Translations under genes and position numbers: made by a program | The notes under the pieces: generated by a model | Database searches by the model: none | Told to the model about the DNA's origin: nothing | Seen by the model: only the letters and a program-made list of their open reading frames with translations | NCBI GenBank assembly: GCA_025927575.1 | Contig: JAICLJ010000002.1 | Coordinates: forward strand, 1 to 64,000 | Direction: 5' to 3' | Length of the DNA: 64,000 bases | From: Bryobacteraceae bacterium | GTDB lineage: Bacteria > Acidobacteriota > Terriglobia > Bryobacterales > Bryobacteraceae | Shown: positions 52,822-62,600 of the stretch, piece after piece | Layout of the letters: each line of letters starts with the position of its first letter | Position numbering within the stretch: the first letter of the stretch is position 1

Positions 52822-53133
52822 TTAGGCGCGCTTGCGAGCTGACTTTTGCGCTCTGCCTTTTACCTTGAGGTCGGCGAGAAGTTCGGAGGCATTACGAACG
52901 CGTCCGGCTTCAACATCTTTGCGGCTCGCGGCGATCTGCTTCTTTACCTTGGGATCGCGTGCTTCGAGGTAATCCTCAAGCTCGTCGGCATCCATGATGC
53001 CGGCGATAGGAATGCCGCCCTTCTCCAGGATGAAGTACTCGCCGCCAAGGTGAACTCGTTTCACAACGGCGCCGAGATTGACGCGGGCCTTGGTTATAGG
53101 AATTCGATGGACTGTGGCGGTGAGAGTTTTCAT
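52822..53133 (-). CDS. Phd/YefM-like antitoxin
   Basis: The 103-residue protein starts with HRIPITKARVNLGAVVKRV and continues YFILEKGGIPIAGIMDADEL, the core of the Phd/YefM family, followed by a charged helical tail. It would bind operator DNA and a toxin. The partner gene directly after it is truncated. Confidence 0.78.
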   Translation of the reverse strand: MKTLTATVHRIPITKARVNLGAVVKRVHLGGEYFILEKGGIPIAGIMDADELEDYLEARDPKVKKQIAASRKDVEAGRVRNASELLADLKVKGRAQKSARKRA

Positions 53134-53237
53134 GAGAACCTCTTGTATAACATCGATTAAGATTACTCAACCTACCTCACGATTACCATGATTACGGAGT
53201 TCTTCAAGCTGTTCCCGCTTGGGTGATCTTCCATGGC

Positions 53238-53651
53238 TCACTTCGGCGCGCGCTCCAGTGGACTGACGAAGATATGCCGCTCGCTCAGATAGAAGTTCAG
53301 CAGGGCGCAAGCGCAGATGGCGATGAGATTCGCCATGAGATACGGCCACTTGAAAAGTCCTGCGAATAGCCACATTAGAAGTAGATTCCCCAATAGCGAA
53401 ACCATTCCGTTCGCGAGGTTGAAACGGATAAGCCGCCACAATCGCTGGCTGAGGCTCTCCGACAGGCCGACTCCTCTCCAGGTAAAGACCTCATGCCAAA
53501 TGAAGTTATGCAGAAGAGCGGTTTCGACAGCCATCGCGGTGGCCCAAAGGTATTGCAACTTCAGCCCGCGCGTGAGCGCTTCCAGAACGGCAAGCTGGAC
53601 CACGGCTCCAAGAACTCCGACGAGGTTGAACTTGAGCCAGCGCCGAAACAC
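53238..53651 (-). CDS. GtrA-family membrane protein
   Basis: The 137-residue protein has four hydrophobic helices and the GtrA pattern FRRWLKFNLVGVLGAVVQLA, HNFIWHEVFTW, and a late LLNFYLSERHIF. GtrA proteins move or present polyprenyl-linked sugars for surface glycan synthesis. The GTG start lies two bases after the stop of the upstream phosphatidyltransferase, so the two genes form an operon. Confidence 0.85.
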   Translation of the reverse strand: MFRRWLKFNLVGVLGAVVQLAVLEALTRGLKLQYLWATAMAVETALLHNFIWHEVFTWRGVGLSESLSQRLWRLIRFNLANGMVSLLGNLLLMWLFAGLFKWPYLMANLIAICACALLNFYLSERHIFVSPLERAPK

Positions 53652-53653
53652 GT

Positions 53654-54331
53654 CTACTGAAGCCTTTCCTCAACAAATAGTTGCCGGGTGTGCCGTATGG
53701 CAAGCACGATGAACATTCCTCCCATGACGGCAATGGCGCAGACCCCGCCCACATCCAACGACAGATAATCCGTACCAAAGATATGCGCTCGAGGCCACCG
53801 TATTAAAGCCAGAACGCCGGCGGCTATCAGGATACGCAGTTCCGTTGGTGAGAAATAGCCAACGGAGATATTGAACCGCCCCAGAGTATACGCCGCGAGG
53901 TAGGCCTCGACAGAGAGCATCAGAAATGCGATGACGACTCCCATCGCTATGGCCGGTGTCATTAATCCGCTGAGCGCCATTCCGGTCGCGATGAATACCG
54001 TGGACAGGCAATCGCAGATATGGTCGACATAAAAGCCGTAGCGCGGGCGCTGCTGGTTGCGGTACCGGGCGAGTGTTCCGTCGGTGGAATCGCCAAACCA
54101 GTTTAGGGCGAGAGCAAAGGGAACCGCGAGCAGCCAAAGAATGTTGTCTCTTGCGCCCCAGAAGCACAGGCCTGCGCCGAACATAGAGAGAATGGCAAGA
54201 AGTGTCAGATGGTCGGACTTCACCCATGCAGGAAAATGGCGAACCAGCCATTGCAGGGCGGGGCGTTCGAGGGGAGCAAGAAGACTCTCCTGTTTCCGCT
54301 TGGCGTGCGTGAAAGTCCCGGTTTGCTTCAT
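53654..54331 (-). CDS. CDP-alcohol phosphatidyltransferase-family protein
   Basis: The ATG at 54331 gives 225 residues; a longer frame adds a non-homologous leader that runs toward the purB start. The signature DSTDGTLAR followed by GFYVDHICD (D-x2-DG-x2-AR-x9-G-x3-D-x3-D) is complete, and several membrane helices follow. It would join an alcohol such as inositol or glycerol phosphate to CDP-diacylglycerol at the membrane. The specific alcohol is unknown. Confidence 0.85.
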   Translation of the reverse strand: MKQTGTFTHAKRKQESLLAPLERPALQWLVRHFPAWVKSDHLTLLAILSMFGAGLCFWGARDNILWLLAVPFALALNWFGDSTDGTLARYRNQQRPRYGFYVDHICDCLSTVFIATGMALSGLMTPAIAMGVVIAFLMLSVEAYLAAYTLGRFNISVGYFSPTELRILIAAGVLALIRWPRAHIFGTDYLSLDVGGVCAIAVMGGMFIVLAIRHTRQLFVEERLQ

Positions 54332-54402
54332 CTGGCTGATTCTACGACGTCTGCCCCCGAACCGCTTCTTTGGACGCTCGTGCCACAATCGAAGTTCACG
54401 CA

Positions 54403-55722
54403 ATGATTGCCCGCTACACGCGTCCCGAAATGGGCGCCATCTGGACCGACCAAAAGAAATATGAGTGCTGGCTCGAAGTCGAATTGGCGGCTTCGCAGAG
54501 TCTTGCCGAACTTGGTGAGGTGCCCGAGGACGCGGCGGCTGCGCTGCGGTCGAACGCAGGATTCGATCTTCGCCGCATCCAGGAAATCGAACGTGAAGTC
54601 CGGCACGATGTGATCGCGTTTACGACGGCGGTTGCGGAAACTATGAAAGCCAAAGGCGCGGGCGACGCATCGCGCTGGCTGCATTACGGGTTAACTTCGA
54701 ACGACGTCGTCGATACCGCGCAAGCTCTCCAGATCAAAGCGGCTTCGGCGCTGATCGCGAAAGGGCTGGACGAGCTTTCCAGGGCGTTGAAAGCATCCGC
54801 TCTTCGGTATCAACATGCGTTTCAAATCGGGCGGACGCACGGAATTCACGCCGAGCCCATTACCTTCGGTCTGAAACTCGCCATCTGGTGGGATGAGGTC
54901 CAGCGCCATCGCGCGCGTTTCGCCGAAGCGGCGGAAGAGCTTCGTTTGGGCAAAATATCGGGCGCTGTTGGGACCTTTGCGCACATCGGACCTGAGGCGG
55001 AGGAGAAGATCTGCGCACGGCTTGGCTTGAAGGCCGCGCCGATTTCGTCGCAGGTCCTCTCGCGCGATCTGCACGCCCATTACATCGCCACGCTGGCCGG
55101 AATTGCCGCCTCGCTCGAAAAGATCGCGCTTGAAATCCGCCACCTGCAAAGAACGGAAGTTCGCGAAGCGGAAGAACCGTTCGCGGCGGGACAAAAGGGC
55201 AGCTCCGCCATGCCGCATAAGCGCAACCCTGTGACCTGCGAGCAGATCTGCGGCCTTGCGCGGGTTGTTCGCGGCAACGCGGAGCCCGCTTTTGAGAACG
55301 TGGCGCTTTGGCACGAGCGCGACATCTCGCATTCGTCTGTGGAGCGCATCATTCTGCCGGATTCGACAATCCTGGTCGACTACCTGCTCGCGAAGACCAC
55401 TTGGCTGATCTCAGGACTCCGGGTCAATGTGGACCGCATGCGACGAAATATCGATCTGACCCGCGGGCTGATCTTCTCCGGTCAGTTGCTGCTCGACCTT
55501 GCGGCGGCCGGAATGCTCCGTGAGGACGCTTACCGTCTTGTCCAGAGTCACGCCATGCGGTCCTGGGAAAGCGAGGGAGACTTTCGCGGCGCCGTCGCGG
55601 GCGATCCAATCGTCCAGAAATATTTGACGCCCGGCGATCTCGACCGGACCTTCTCGCTTGAGCGCCAGTTACGACACCTCGATGTGGTTTTCGACCGTGT
55701 GTTTGGCAAGACCCAGCACTGA
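54403..55722 (+). CDS. purB: Adenylosuccinate lyase
   Basis: The ATG at 54403 (MIARYTRPEMGAIWTDQKKY) gives 439 residues, a usual length. The signature SSAMPHKRNP and the His-containing RTHGIHAEP are present. The enzyme cleaves SAICAR and adenylosuccinate in purine synthesis. It is transcribed divergently from the phosphatidyltransferase with 71 nt between. Confidence 0.95.
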   Translation: MIARYTRPEMGAIWTDQKKYECWLEVELAASQSLAELGEVPEDAAAALRSNAGFDLRRIQEIEREVRHDVIAFTTAVAETMKAKGAGDASRWLHYGLTSNDVVDTAQALQIKAASALIAKGLDELSRALKASALRYQHAFQIGRTHGIHAEPITFGLKLAIWWDEVQRHRARFAEAAEELRLGKISGAVGTFAHIGPEAEEKICARLGLKAAPISSQVLSRDLHAHYIATLAGIAASLEKIALEIRHLQRTEVREAEEPFAAGQKGSSAMPHKRNPVTCEQICGLARVVRGNAEPAFENVALWHERDISHSSVERIILPDSTILVDYLLAKTTWLISGLRVNVDRMRRNIDLTRGLIFSGQLLLDLAAAGMLREDAYRLVQSHAMRSWESEGDFRGAVAGDPIVQKYLTPGDLDRTFSLERQLRHLDVVFDRVFGKTQH

Positions 55723-55798
55723 GAATCACCGGGACGCGGTTTTCTGGTACAGGCGCAACTGTAATTTTGATCGCCGATCGCCTTCGGATGGTTACGGT

Positions 55799-55832
55799 AT
55801 TCTCGTTTGGCGAGAATTTAAGAAATTATACT
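55799..55832 (+). promoter_or_regulatory. Palindromic operator-like site with TATACT element
   Basis: ATTCTCG 55799-55805 and CGAGAAT 55811-55817 form a 19-bp palindrome with five central bases. TATACT follows at 55827-55832. This suits an operator overlapping a promoter of the following regulator gene. It could instead be a weak terminator of purB. Confidence 0.4.
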
Positions 55833-55883
55833 GTACGAAATCGCCTGTTTACGTTTACACTGTAGTGGGACCAAAGGAGTCAC

Positions 55884-56312
55884 ATGGCCGCGAGCATTCG
55901 AAAAACGTCAGAATTGGAGTTTGAACTAGCTCGTGTTTTGCTGGTCGACGATGACATGACCTCGCGGCTGACGCTACAAACCGTTCTCGAAGCGGGTGGG
56001 TATGCTGTTGATTCGGCGGCTTCGGCTGCTGAAGCGGTCGGAAAACTGGACGAGAGCCAGTACGAGCTCGTGTTGAGCGACTTGCAAATGGAATCTCCGG
56101 AGGCGGGGCTTAAGGTCCTGGCGTACGCGCGGCTGATGGATTACAAACCGGCGACGGCGCTGTTCACCAGTTATCACGATAGCCGCCCCAATCACCACCG
56201 TTCTGTGCTCATCAAGCCGGAGGATGTGCCGGGATTGCTAGGTAAAGTTGCCGATCTGATCAGCCAGCGAGCGGCTCGCATTGTGGCCCGACAACTTCGC
56301 CGCCTTAATTAG
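55884..56312 (+). CDS. Single-domain response regulator
   Basis: The 142-residue protein is a receiver domain without output domain. Acidic residues DDD at 22-24, the phospho-acceptor Asp near 66 in LVLSDLQM, Thr near 95 and Lys near 111 in LIKPED are all present. AAAGGAG lies upstream of the ATG. It may pass phosphate or bind a partner. Its end overlaps no credible start of the next gene; cas6 begins 46 nt later. Confidence 0.85.
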   Translation: MAASIRKTSELEFELARVLLVDDDMTSRLTLQTVLEAGGYAVDSAASAAEAVGKLDESQYELVLSDLQMESPEAGLKVLAYARLMDYKPATALFTSYHDSRPNHHRSVLIKPEDVPGLLGKVADLISQRAARIVARQLRRLN

Positions 56313-56358
56313 CCTTCGGGTCAGCCGGCCCGACTTCTCTCTTGACAATGGGTTTTTC

Positions 56359-57267
56359 ATGGATGCGCCGGCGCTCAGTCTCTCTCTGTTTCCTTACAGG
56401 CTGCGCTTTCGGGCCTCTGAAACCATAGATTTCCCAGCTGTCGGCGCGAGCAATATTGTTCGCGGCGCTTTGGGAATCGTCCTGCGAAAAGCGTGCGGCG
56501 AGGAGCCGGCTTATTCCCGGCTTTTTGCCCCGGTAAAGATCGGCGGAGCTAGTGGCTTCGCAGATCCGCCACGCCCGTTCGTGTTACGGGCGGCGGCGCT
56601 TAACGGGCGGCGCATCGAGCGGGGCGAATATTTCCATTTCGATCTACATTTATTCGAGCACAACGAGCAGGCGCTGCCCCAACTCGCGCTGGCTTTCAGC
56701 GGGCTCGCGCAGGAGGGTCTTGGTCCCCATCGCGCCCGCGTTGCGCTGCAATCCATCGAATTGCTCGATGAGACTGGCCGGCCGTCACAGACGGTTTTTG
56801 CGAACAATCGAATCGAGGCCCGTCGTTCAGGCCCCCTCGTGCTGCCGCTCTCGGGCGAGAGCGCGCCAGTTTCGCGAATACAAGTCACGTTTGCCACGCC
56901 GACGGAACTGAAGAGCGAAGGACTTCTGGTGAGTACTCCCGAATTTGGCGTTCTGTTCGCGCGATTGCGCGATCGCATTGCCGCGTTGTGCGATCTGTAC
57001 GGTAGTGGAACGCTTCCCGTCGATTTCCGCGGCATGGGCGAGCGAGCTGCCTTGGTGCGTTTAATCGATTCTGACCTCGAATGGCATGCTCAGGAACGGC
57101 GTAGCTCGCGAACCGGTCAGACGCACCCGCTGGGAGGATTCACCGGGACCGCGACGTACCAGGGCAGCCTTGCGGAGTTTTTGCCTTGGCTCAGGGCCGG
57201 GTATTGGACCGGCGTGGGACGGCAAACAGTCTGGGGAAAGGGCGTGATTACCTTGCCGTCGCGGTGA
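56359..57267 (+). CDS. cas6: CRISPR Cas6-type pre-crRNA endoribonuclease (orphan)
   Basis: The ATG at 56359 gives 302 residues with two RAMP-like halves. The C-terminal part reads GGFTGTATYQGSL, FLPWLRAG and TGVGRQTVWGKG, the glycine-rich loop of the PF10040 Cas6 group. The enzyme cuts repeat RNA into crRNAs. No CRISPR array and no other cas gene lies in the window. A TTGACA at 56342-56347 precedes it. It may work with a distant array or have another RNA target. Confidence 0.78.
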   Translation: MDAPALSLSLFPYRLRFRASETIDFPAVGASNIVRGALGIVLRKACGEEPAYSRLFAPVKIGGASGFADPPRPFVLRAAALNGRRIERGEYFHFDLHLFEHNEQALPQLALAFSGLAQEGLGPHRARVALQSIELLDETGRPSQTVFANNRIEARRSGPLVLPLSGESAPVSRIQVTFATPTELKSEGLLVSTPEFGVLFARLRDRIAALCDLYGSGTLPVDFRGMGERAALVRLIDSDLEWHAQERRSSRTGQTHPLGGFTGTATYQGSLAEFLPWLRAGYWTGVGRQTVWGKGVITLPSR

Positions 57268-57306
57268 TTGCAATTTGCGATACAATCGAGCGGGAGATTG
57301 CACTAA

Positions 57307-57690
57307 ATGCCGCTGGCAAAACTGCTTTTTCTGCCGGTTGTGGCGCTCCTCGCCCTACAGATTCAGGTTGTAGCCGCGGAGCTTCCTCTCAGTATGAAGA
57401 CCGGCATTGAACGGTTTGCGCAGACGCACAGTGGAATCTCCGCAGGGCCGGCAAAGGCCCCTATCGCAAACCTGCCTCTGTCGATGTTGTCAGCGCGCAA
57501 CTGGTGGGTGCGCCCAGGGCCGGCGGACTCAACGGCCGTATGCTCCATTCCATTGCGCGAGATGCCGATCGACCACCCGGAGCGGTTCGCTAGCCGAGAG
57601 GCGGAGCTTCCCGGAACCCTCGATGAAATGCCGCGAACCGCAGGGCCGGCGCCGGTTTGTGGGGCGAAATTTACCGCCGGCCTGCGGTAG
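57307..57690 (+). CDS. Small secreted protein of unknown function
   Basis: The 127-residue protein starts with a signal peptide (MPLAKLLFLPVVALLALQIQ, cleavage near VVAAE). The mature part is Pro/Ala-rich with two cysteines that could form a disulfide. No family is recognised. It lies between cas6 and a DUF5996 gene, with short gaps on both sides. Confidence 0.55.
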   Translation: MPLAKLLFLPVVALLALQIQVVAAELPLSMKTGIERFAQTHSGISAGPAKAPIANLPLSMLSARNWWVRPGPADSTAVCSIPLREMPIDHPERFASREAELPGTLDEMPRTAGPAPVCGAKFTAGLR

Positions 57691-57725
57691 CTGGAACTAC
57701 AGAATCGTCCGACAGAGGAGCAAGC

Positions 57726-58658
57726 ATGACGAGTAATCCAACTGAACTCGATTTTTGGCCGCCATTGCCCTGGGATGAATGGAAAGACACTGCATCCACG
57801 CTTCACATGTGGACTCAGATCGTCGGAAAAACGCGTCTGGCGCTCACGCCGATGGTAAACCACTGGTGGAATGTGCCCCTCTATGTCAGCGCATATGGTC
57901 TGTCCACTTCGGCAATGCCTTACGAAGGCGACCAGTTCGAAGTCGAATTCGATTTCGTCCACCATCAATTGCATGTTCGCGTGAGCTCGGGAGCGGCCCG
58001 GTCCGTCGCGCTCCGCCCTCAGTCGGTCGCGTCATTTTATGACGAATACATGTCGGTGCTTCAATCGCTCGGCATCGAAGTGACGATCCACGCGATTCCC
58101 GATGAAGTCAGCGACCCGATTCCTTTTCGCCAGGACGACAAGCACGCTTCTTACGACAGCGAGTATGCTCATCGCTTCTGGCTCATCCTTTCCAGGGCCG
58201 ATGTCTTGCTCAAGCGCTTTCGAGCGCACTTCATCGGCAAATCCAGTCCGGTGCATTTCTTTTGGGGCAGTTTCGATTTGGCGGTGACTCGATTTTCCGG
58301 CCGCCCCGCGCCTCCACGACCCAATGCGGACGCCATCACGCGGGAGGCTTACTCGCACGAGGTGATCAGCGCCGGGTTTTGGCCTGGCAACGGTGGATTT
58401 GGCACGCCGGCGTTTTACTGCTATGCCGCGCCGGAACCTCCCGGCCTCGATCACCAGTCAATCCGGCCCGAACAGGCGTTTTATAGCAGGGATTTGAAGC
58501 AGTTCATTCTCAAATACGACGATGTACGCGCGGCAAACTCTCCGGAACACGCCGTAATGGAATTTCTGCAGAGCTCCTATGAGGCCGCGGCGATACTAGC
58601 CGGTTGGGATCGCCGGTCGCTTGAGCGTTCGGTTCTTCCGGAAAGTACGACGGCCTGA
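57726..58658 (+). CDS. DUF5996-family protein
   Basis: The ATG at 57726 has AGGAG seven bases upstream and gives 310 residues. The protein contains LALTPMVNHWWNVPLYVSAY, DFVHHQLHV and FWGSFDLAVTRFSGRPAP, the pattern of the DUF5996 family, whose role is unknown. Many His and Trp residues suggest a binding pocket. It is cytosolic. Confidence 0.75.
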   Translation: MTSNPTELDFWPPLPWDEWKDTASTLHMWTQIVGKTRLALTPMVNHWWNVPLYVSAYGLSTSAMPYEGDQFEVEFDFVHHQLHVRVSSGAARSVALRPQSVASFYDEYMSVLQSLGIEVTIHAIPDEVSDPIPFRQDDKHASYDSEYAHRFWLILSRADVLLKRFRAHFIGKSSPVHFFWGSFDLAVTRFSGRPAPPRPNADAITREAYSHEVISAGFWPGNGGFGTPAFYCYAAPEPPGLDHQSIRPEQAFYSRDLKQFILKYDDVRAANSPEHAVMEFLQSSYEAAAILAGWDRRSLERSVLPESTTA

Positions 58659-58660
58659 GA

Positions 58661-58981
58661 GTGAGCCGCGAACTAGGGTTTTTTACTGCCGACATTGCCG
58701 GCGGACTGCTCATTATCCACGGGTTGCCGGCGACGCTTAGCTTTGTGCCTCGCGATACCCAGAATAATGCCTATAACGTTGGCGGCACGGTGACCGTTGG
58801 GGTTTTTGATGATGTGGATCAGGCGATTCAGGCTGCTGCCCAGCAATATCCAGTCTCGCCCGAACAATGGGGCTGGAGCGCTGCTCTGCCGTTCGAGTTT
58901 GAAAGCGGAATGCGAACCGAGGTGCACGTGCCGGAGGTCGACGGCCATAAGATACTGCGGCATGGCCATCCGTGGAAGTAG
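58661..58981 (+). CDS. Hypothetical protein
   Basis: The 106-residue protein starts at a GTG two bases after the previous stop, so the two genes are probably coupled. It is beta-rich (GTVTVGVFDDVDQAIQAAAQ, LPFEFESGMRTEVHVPEVD). No family is recognised. Confidence 0.5.
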   Translation: MSRELGFFTADIAGGLLIIHGLPATLSFVPRDTQNNAYNVGGTVTVGVFDDVDQAIQAAAQQYPVSPEQWGWSAALPFEFESGMRTEVHVPEVDGHKILRHGHPWK

Positions 58982-59001
58982 CATCTTACCAAGTGGCGCG
59001 C

Positions 59002-59490
59002 TTATCCCATCAACTTCGAAATACGCGTATACCCGCTTTGGCTCACCGGCAGCTTCGTGCCGTTTTGCAGAATCAAAACCCGGCTATCCTTCGTATACGG
59101 CTCGATCCGAGTGACGCGTTCGACGTTCACAATGTAAGAACGATGAATGCGAATGAACTGGCCCGGATCCAAAGCTTCTTCCAGGCTCGAGAGCGTCTGC
59201 TGCTTTAGATGCTGTTTCCCGGCGGCATGGACCGCCACGTAATCGTCCTGGGCTTCGAGGTAATCGATCTGGGCCGCGGGGATGACATGCACACGTGCGC
59301 CATCTTTAATGACGAGCCGCTCTAAATGTTGGGAAGGAGTTCGCGCGGCTGCCGCGAGTTCCGTCGCGGAAGGCGTCCTTTGATGTAATCTCTCTTTCGC
59401 GCGCGTTAGGGCTGCATCGAAGCGCTCCGCGCTGAACGGCTTTAAGAGGTAATCGACCGCGTGAACTTCGAACGCTTTCATTGCGTACAC
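59002..59490 (-). pseudogene. LytTR response regulator lacking its receiver domain
   Basis: The recognisable part starts with YAMKAFEVHAVDYLLKPFSA, the last strand and helix of a receiver domain, followed by a complete LytTR DNA-binding domain (HVIPAAQIDYLEAQDDYVAV; FIRIHRSYIVNVERV). The first 90 or so receiver residues, including the phospho-Asp, are missing. Upstream of about 59490 the homology ends and the promoter of the next gene begins. ATG 59481 could start a stand-alone LytTR protein of 159 residues. Confidence 0.7.
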
Positions 59491-59579
59491 GCCACCGGTG
59501 AGTAGAGAACATCCGTGCGCAACGGGCACTAAGTCATTTCGCAGGCCTTCGCGGCAGTCGCGGTCATTAAAGAAGGTAA

Positions 59580-59609
59580 ATGATAAAGGCGTATCTAAAT
59601 CTGTATAAT
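59580..59609 (+). promoter_or_regulatory. Probable promoter of the Oar-like receptor gene
   Basis: TATAAT at 59604-59609 is a perfect -10 element. ATGATA at 59580-59585, 18 nt upstream, is a weak -35. The receptor start lies about 43 nt downstream. Confidence 0.5.
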
Positions 59610-59652
59610 ATGATCCAGTTTCCGTGAGTTTATACGGGATTGAGGGGGAATA

Positions 59653-62600
59653 TTGCAGGGAAAATCGGTTCGTATCGGACTCGTGTGCGTCCTTCTCGCG
59701 CTTGCCGCGAGCTTGGCCAGGGCGCAGGCGTCGGCATCGGTCCGGGGTCACGTGACCGACCCGTCGGGAGCGGCCGTGCCGCAGGCGAACGTAAAGCTGA
59801 CGCGATTGGACACAAATACTTCGCGTGACGCGACGACGGATGACTCGGGCTTTTATGAAATATTGCAGGCCGCTCCAGGGAATTACTCGATCGTGGTTAC
59901 GGCCAACGGCTTTGCGCCGGTGAACCGCGCGAATATCGCGCTTCTGGTGAACTTGCCCGTGACCGCGGATTTTCATTTAGAAATCTCCGGATCCAGCCAG
60001 AAGGTGGACGTAAACGAGGCGGGCGCGCCGATGGTAAATACGACTGATGCTTCGCTTGGCAACGTCTTCGATACGAAACAGGTGGAACAGCTGCCGATTG
60101 AAGCGCGCAATGTAGTCGAACTCCTTAGCCTGCAACCAGGCGTGGTTTTTCTGGGAAACCGCCTCGATCAAGATAGCGATACGCGCTCCGGCGCTGTTAA
60201 TGGAACGCGGAGCGATCAGTCGAACGTCACGCTGGATGGCGTGGACGTCAACGACCAAAATAATGGATATGCGTTCACCAGCGTGCTGCGGAATACCCAG
60301 GATTCGGTGGAAGAATTCCGCGTAACTACGTCGAACGCGAATGCGGACGCAGGCCGCTCCTCCGGCGCGCAGGTCGCTCTGGTGACCAAGAGCGGAACGA
60401 ACTCGTTTCACGGGTCTGTCTACGAATACAACCGGAACACCATATTCGCGGCCAACGAGTACTTCCTGAAAGCTTCTGAACTGGACGCCGGACAGCCGAA
60501 TGAGCGTTCGAAGTTGATCCGCAATGTGTATGGCGCCTCGCTCGGTGGCCCCTTTGTGAAGAACCGGCTGTTCTTTTTTCTCAACTATGAGGGACGGCGA
60601 GACCGCGAGGCGGCGAGCGAAGTGCGCACGGTGCCGACCGCCGCCTACCGTCAGGGTTTCCTCACCTATCAAAACGCGGAAGGCGGCACGACGACTCTGA
60701 ACCCCGCGCAGATCAGACAAATGGATCCGCTAGGAATCGGAGAGAATGGAGCGATCGGCTCCATTCTGCAAAGTTATCCGCTGCCGAACGATCCCAGTAC
60801 GGGCGATGGCTTTAATACCTCCGGCTACCGATTCGCCGCTAACGAAAAGCGCAAATTCGACACTTATATCGGACGCATCGACTATAACCTTACGGCCGAT
60901 GGGCGGCACACGATCTTCTGGCGCGGCAATTTGCAGAACGATAACTCCGGTGGAGCGCCCCAATTTCCGGGGCAACCTCCCGCTTCTACGCTGCTCGACA
61001 ACAGCAAGGGTTTCGCGCTGGGCTATACGGCGGTTCTAGCGTCGAACAAAGTCAACACCTTTCATTGGGGCTTTACGCGGCAGGGAGGCGAAAACGCCGG
61101 CGTTTCAGTTGACCCGGAAGTGACGCTCGCGGGGCTCGATTCTTCCGTATCGTTCTCGCGCTCCGGCAAGTATCTGACGCCCGTACATAATCTGCTGGAC
61201 GACTTCTCCTGGGTCAAAGGGTCGCACACACTCCAATTCGGAGCGAATATCCGCATCATCGACAGCGAGCGCTCGAATGATTACAACTCCTTCCCGACAG
61301 CCCACGTTAATCTGGGTTGGCTAGTAAACTCCGGAATCGCCAACCGTAATGTTCCCTTCGATCCGGCGCTATCGGGGTATGCGCCGGTGTCCGACGGCTT
61401 CTCGCGCCAATACGACAACACGCTGATGACGCTGGTGGGCATGGTGACGGAAGGAGATGCGGTTTACAATTACGACAAAACCGGACAAGCGCTTGCGTTG
61501 GGCGATCCGCTGGTGCGGAAATTTCGCTGGAATGAATACGAATGGTATGGGCAGGATTCCTGGAAGATATCGAAGAATCTCACCCTGACCTATGGCTTGC
61601 GCTGGACGCTGCTGCAACCCCCCGCTGAAACCAATGGCACGCAAGTGGGCGCCTGTGTGTTGAACGGGAATACGTGCTCGCCTCTCAGCTTGACGGATTG
61701 GCTGAATGAGAGCGCCGCGCAGGGAGCGACCGGCGGCGCGGCGATCAACGCGCCGCACATCTCGTTTGCACCGAACGGCCGAGTAAACGGCAAGTCGGAT
61801 TTTTGGAATTGGGAAAAGAACGACTTTGCGCCCCGCATATCGATCGCGTGGGCGCCCGATTTCGGTGGCGGCTGGCTTGCGCATATCTTTGGGCAGAAGG
61901 GCCAAACCTCGATCCGAGGCGGCTACTCACTGGTGTACGATCACTTTGGCGCGGCAACCGTCAACTCGTACGATTCGGCCGGTTCTTACGGCCTATCGAG
62001 CCAGGTGACCAACATACCCGGTTCCGTAAGTGTTTCCTCCGCCCCACGGTTCACCGGATTAACGGAAATTCCGCCAGACTTGCTGCCGCCCGCGCCCCCC
62101 GGCGGCTTTCCGGCAACGCCGCCTGACGACGCGTTCGCGATTAGCTGGGGACTCGACCGGAGCATGCAAACGCCATACTCACACGCGATTGATTTTTCTA
62201 TCTCGCGTGAGCTGACGCACGATATGTCGCTCGATGTGGCTTACGTCGGGCGTTTCTCGCGGCGTTTGCCGGAACAGGAAGACGTTGCCATGCCGCTGAA
62301 TTTGAAAGATCCAAAGAGCGGAATGGATTATTTTACAGCCGCCACAATGCTTTCGAAGCTGGGCTATGCGGGAACGCCTGTGCAGAACGTGAAACCGATT
62401 CCCTATTTCGAAAACGTGTTTGGGCCGTTGACAGGGACGGATCTCGGCAACGGTCCGCTATCTGCTACACAAACCGTTTACAGCCAGATCCTGAATAACC
62501 TCGGCAACGAAACATATGCCTTGTCCCTGCTGGACTTGCCCGACAGCCAATCGGGCGCCGGCCTGAATGTTCCCGGGCACAGCTATCAGCCGTACCGCTT

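Noticed and set aside
56359-58981. CRISPR array near cas6
   Set aside because: No regularly spaced direct repeats were seen in the flanking sequence or elsewhere in the window.
59491-59976. N-terminal extension of the LytTR frame
   Set aside because: It is antisense to the receptor signal peptide and shows no receiver-domain motifs.
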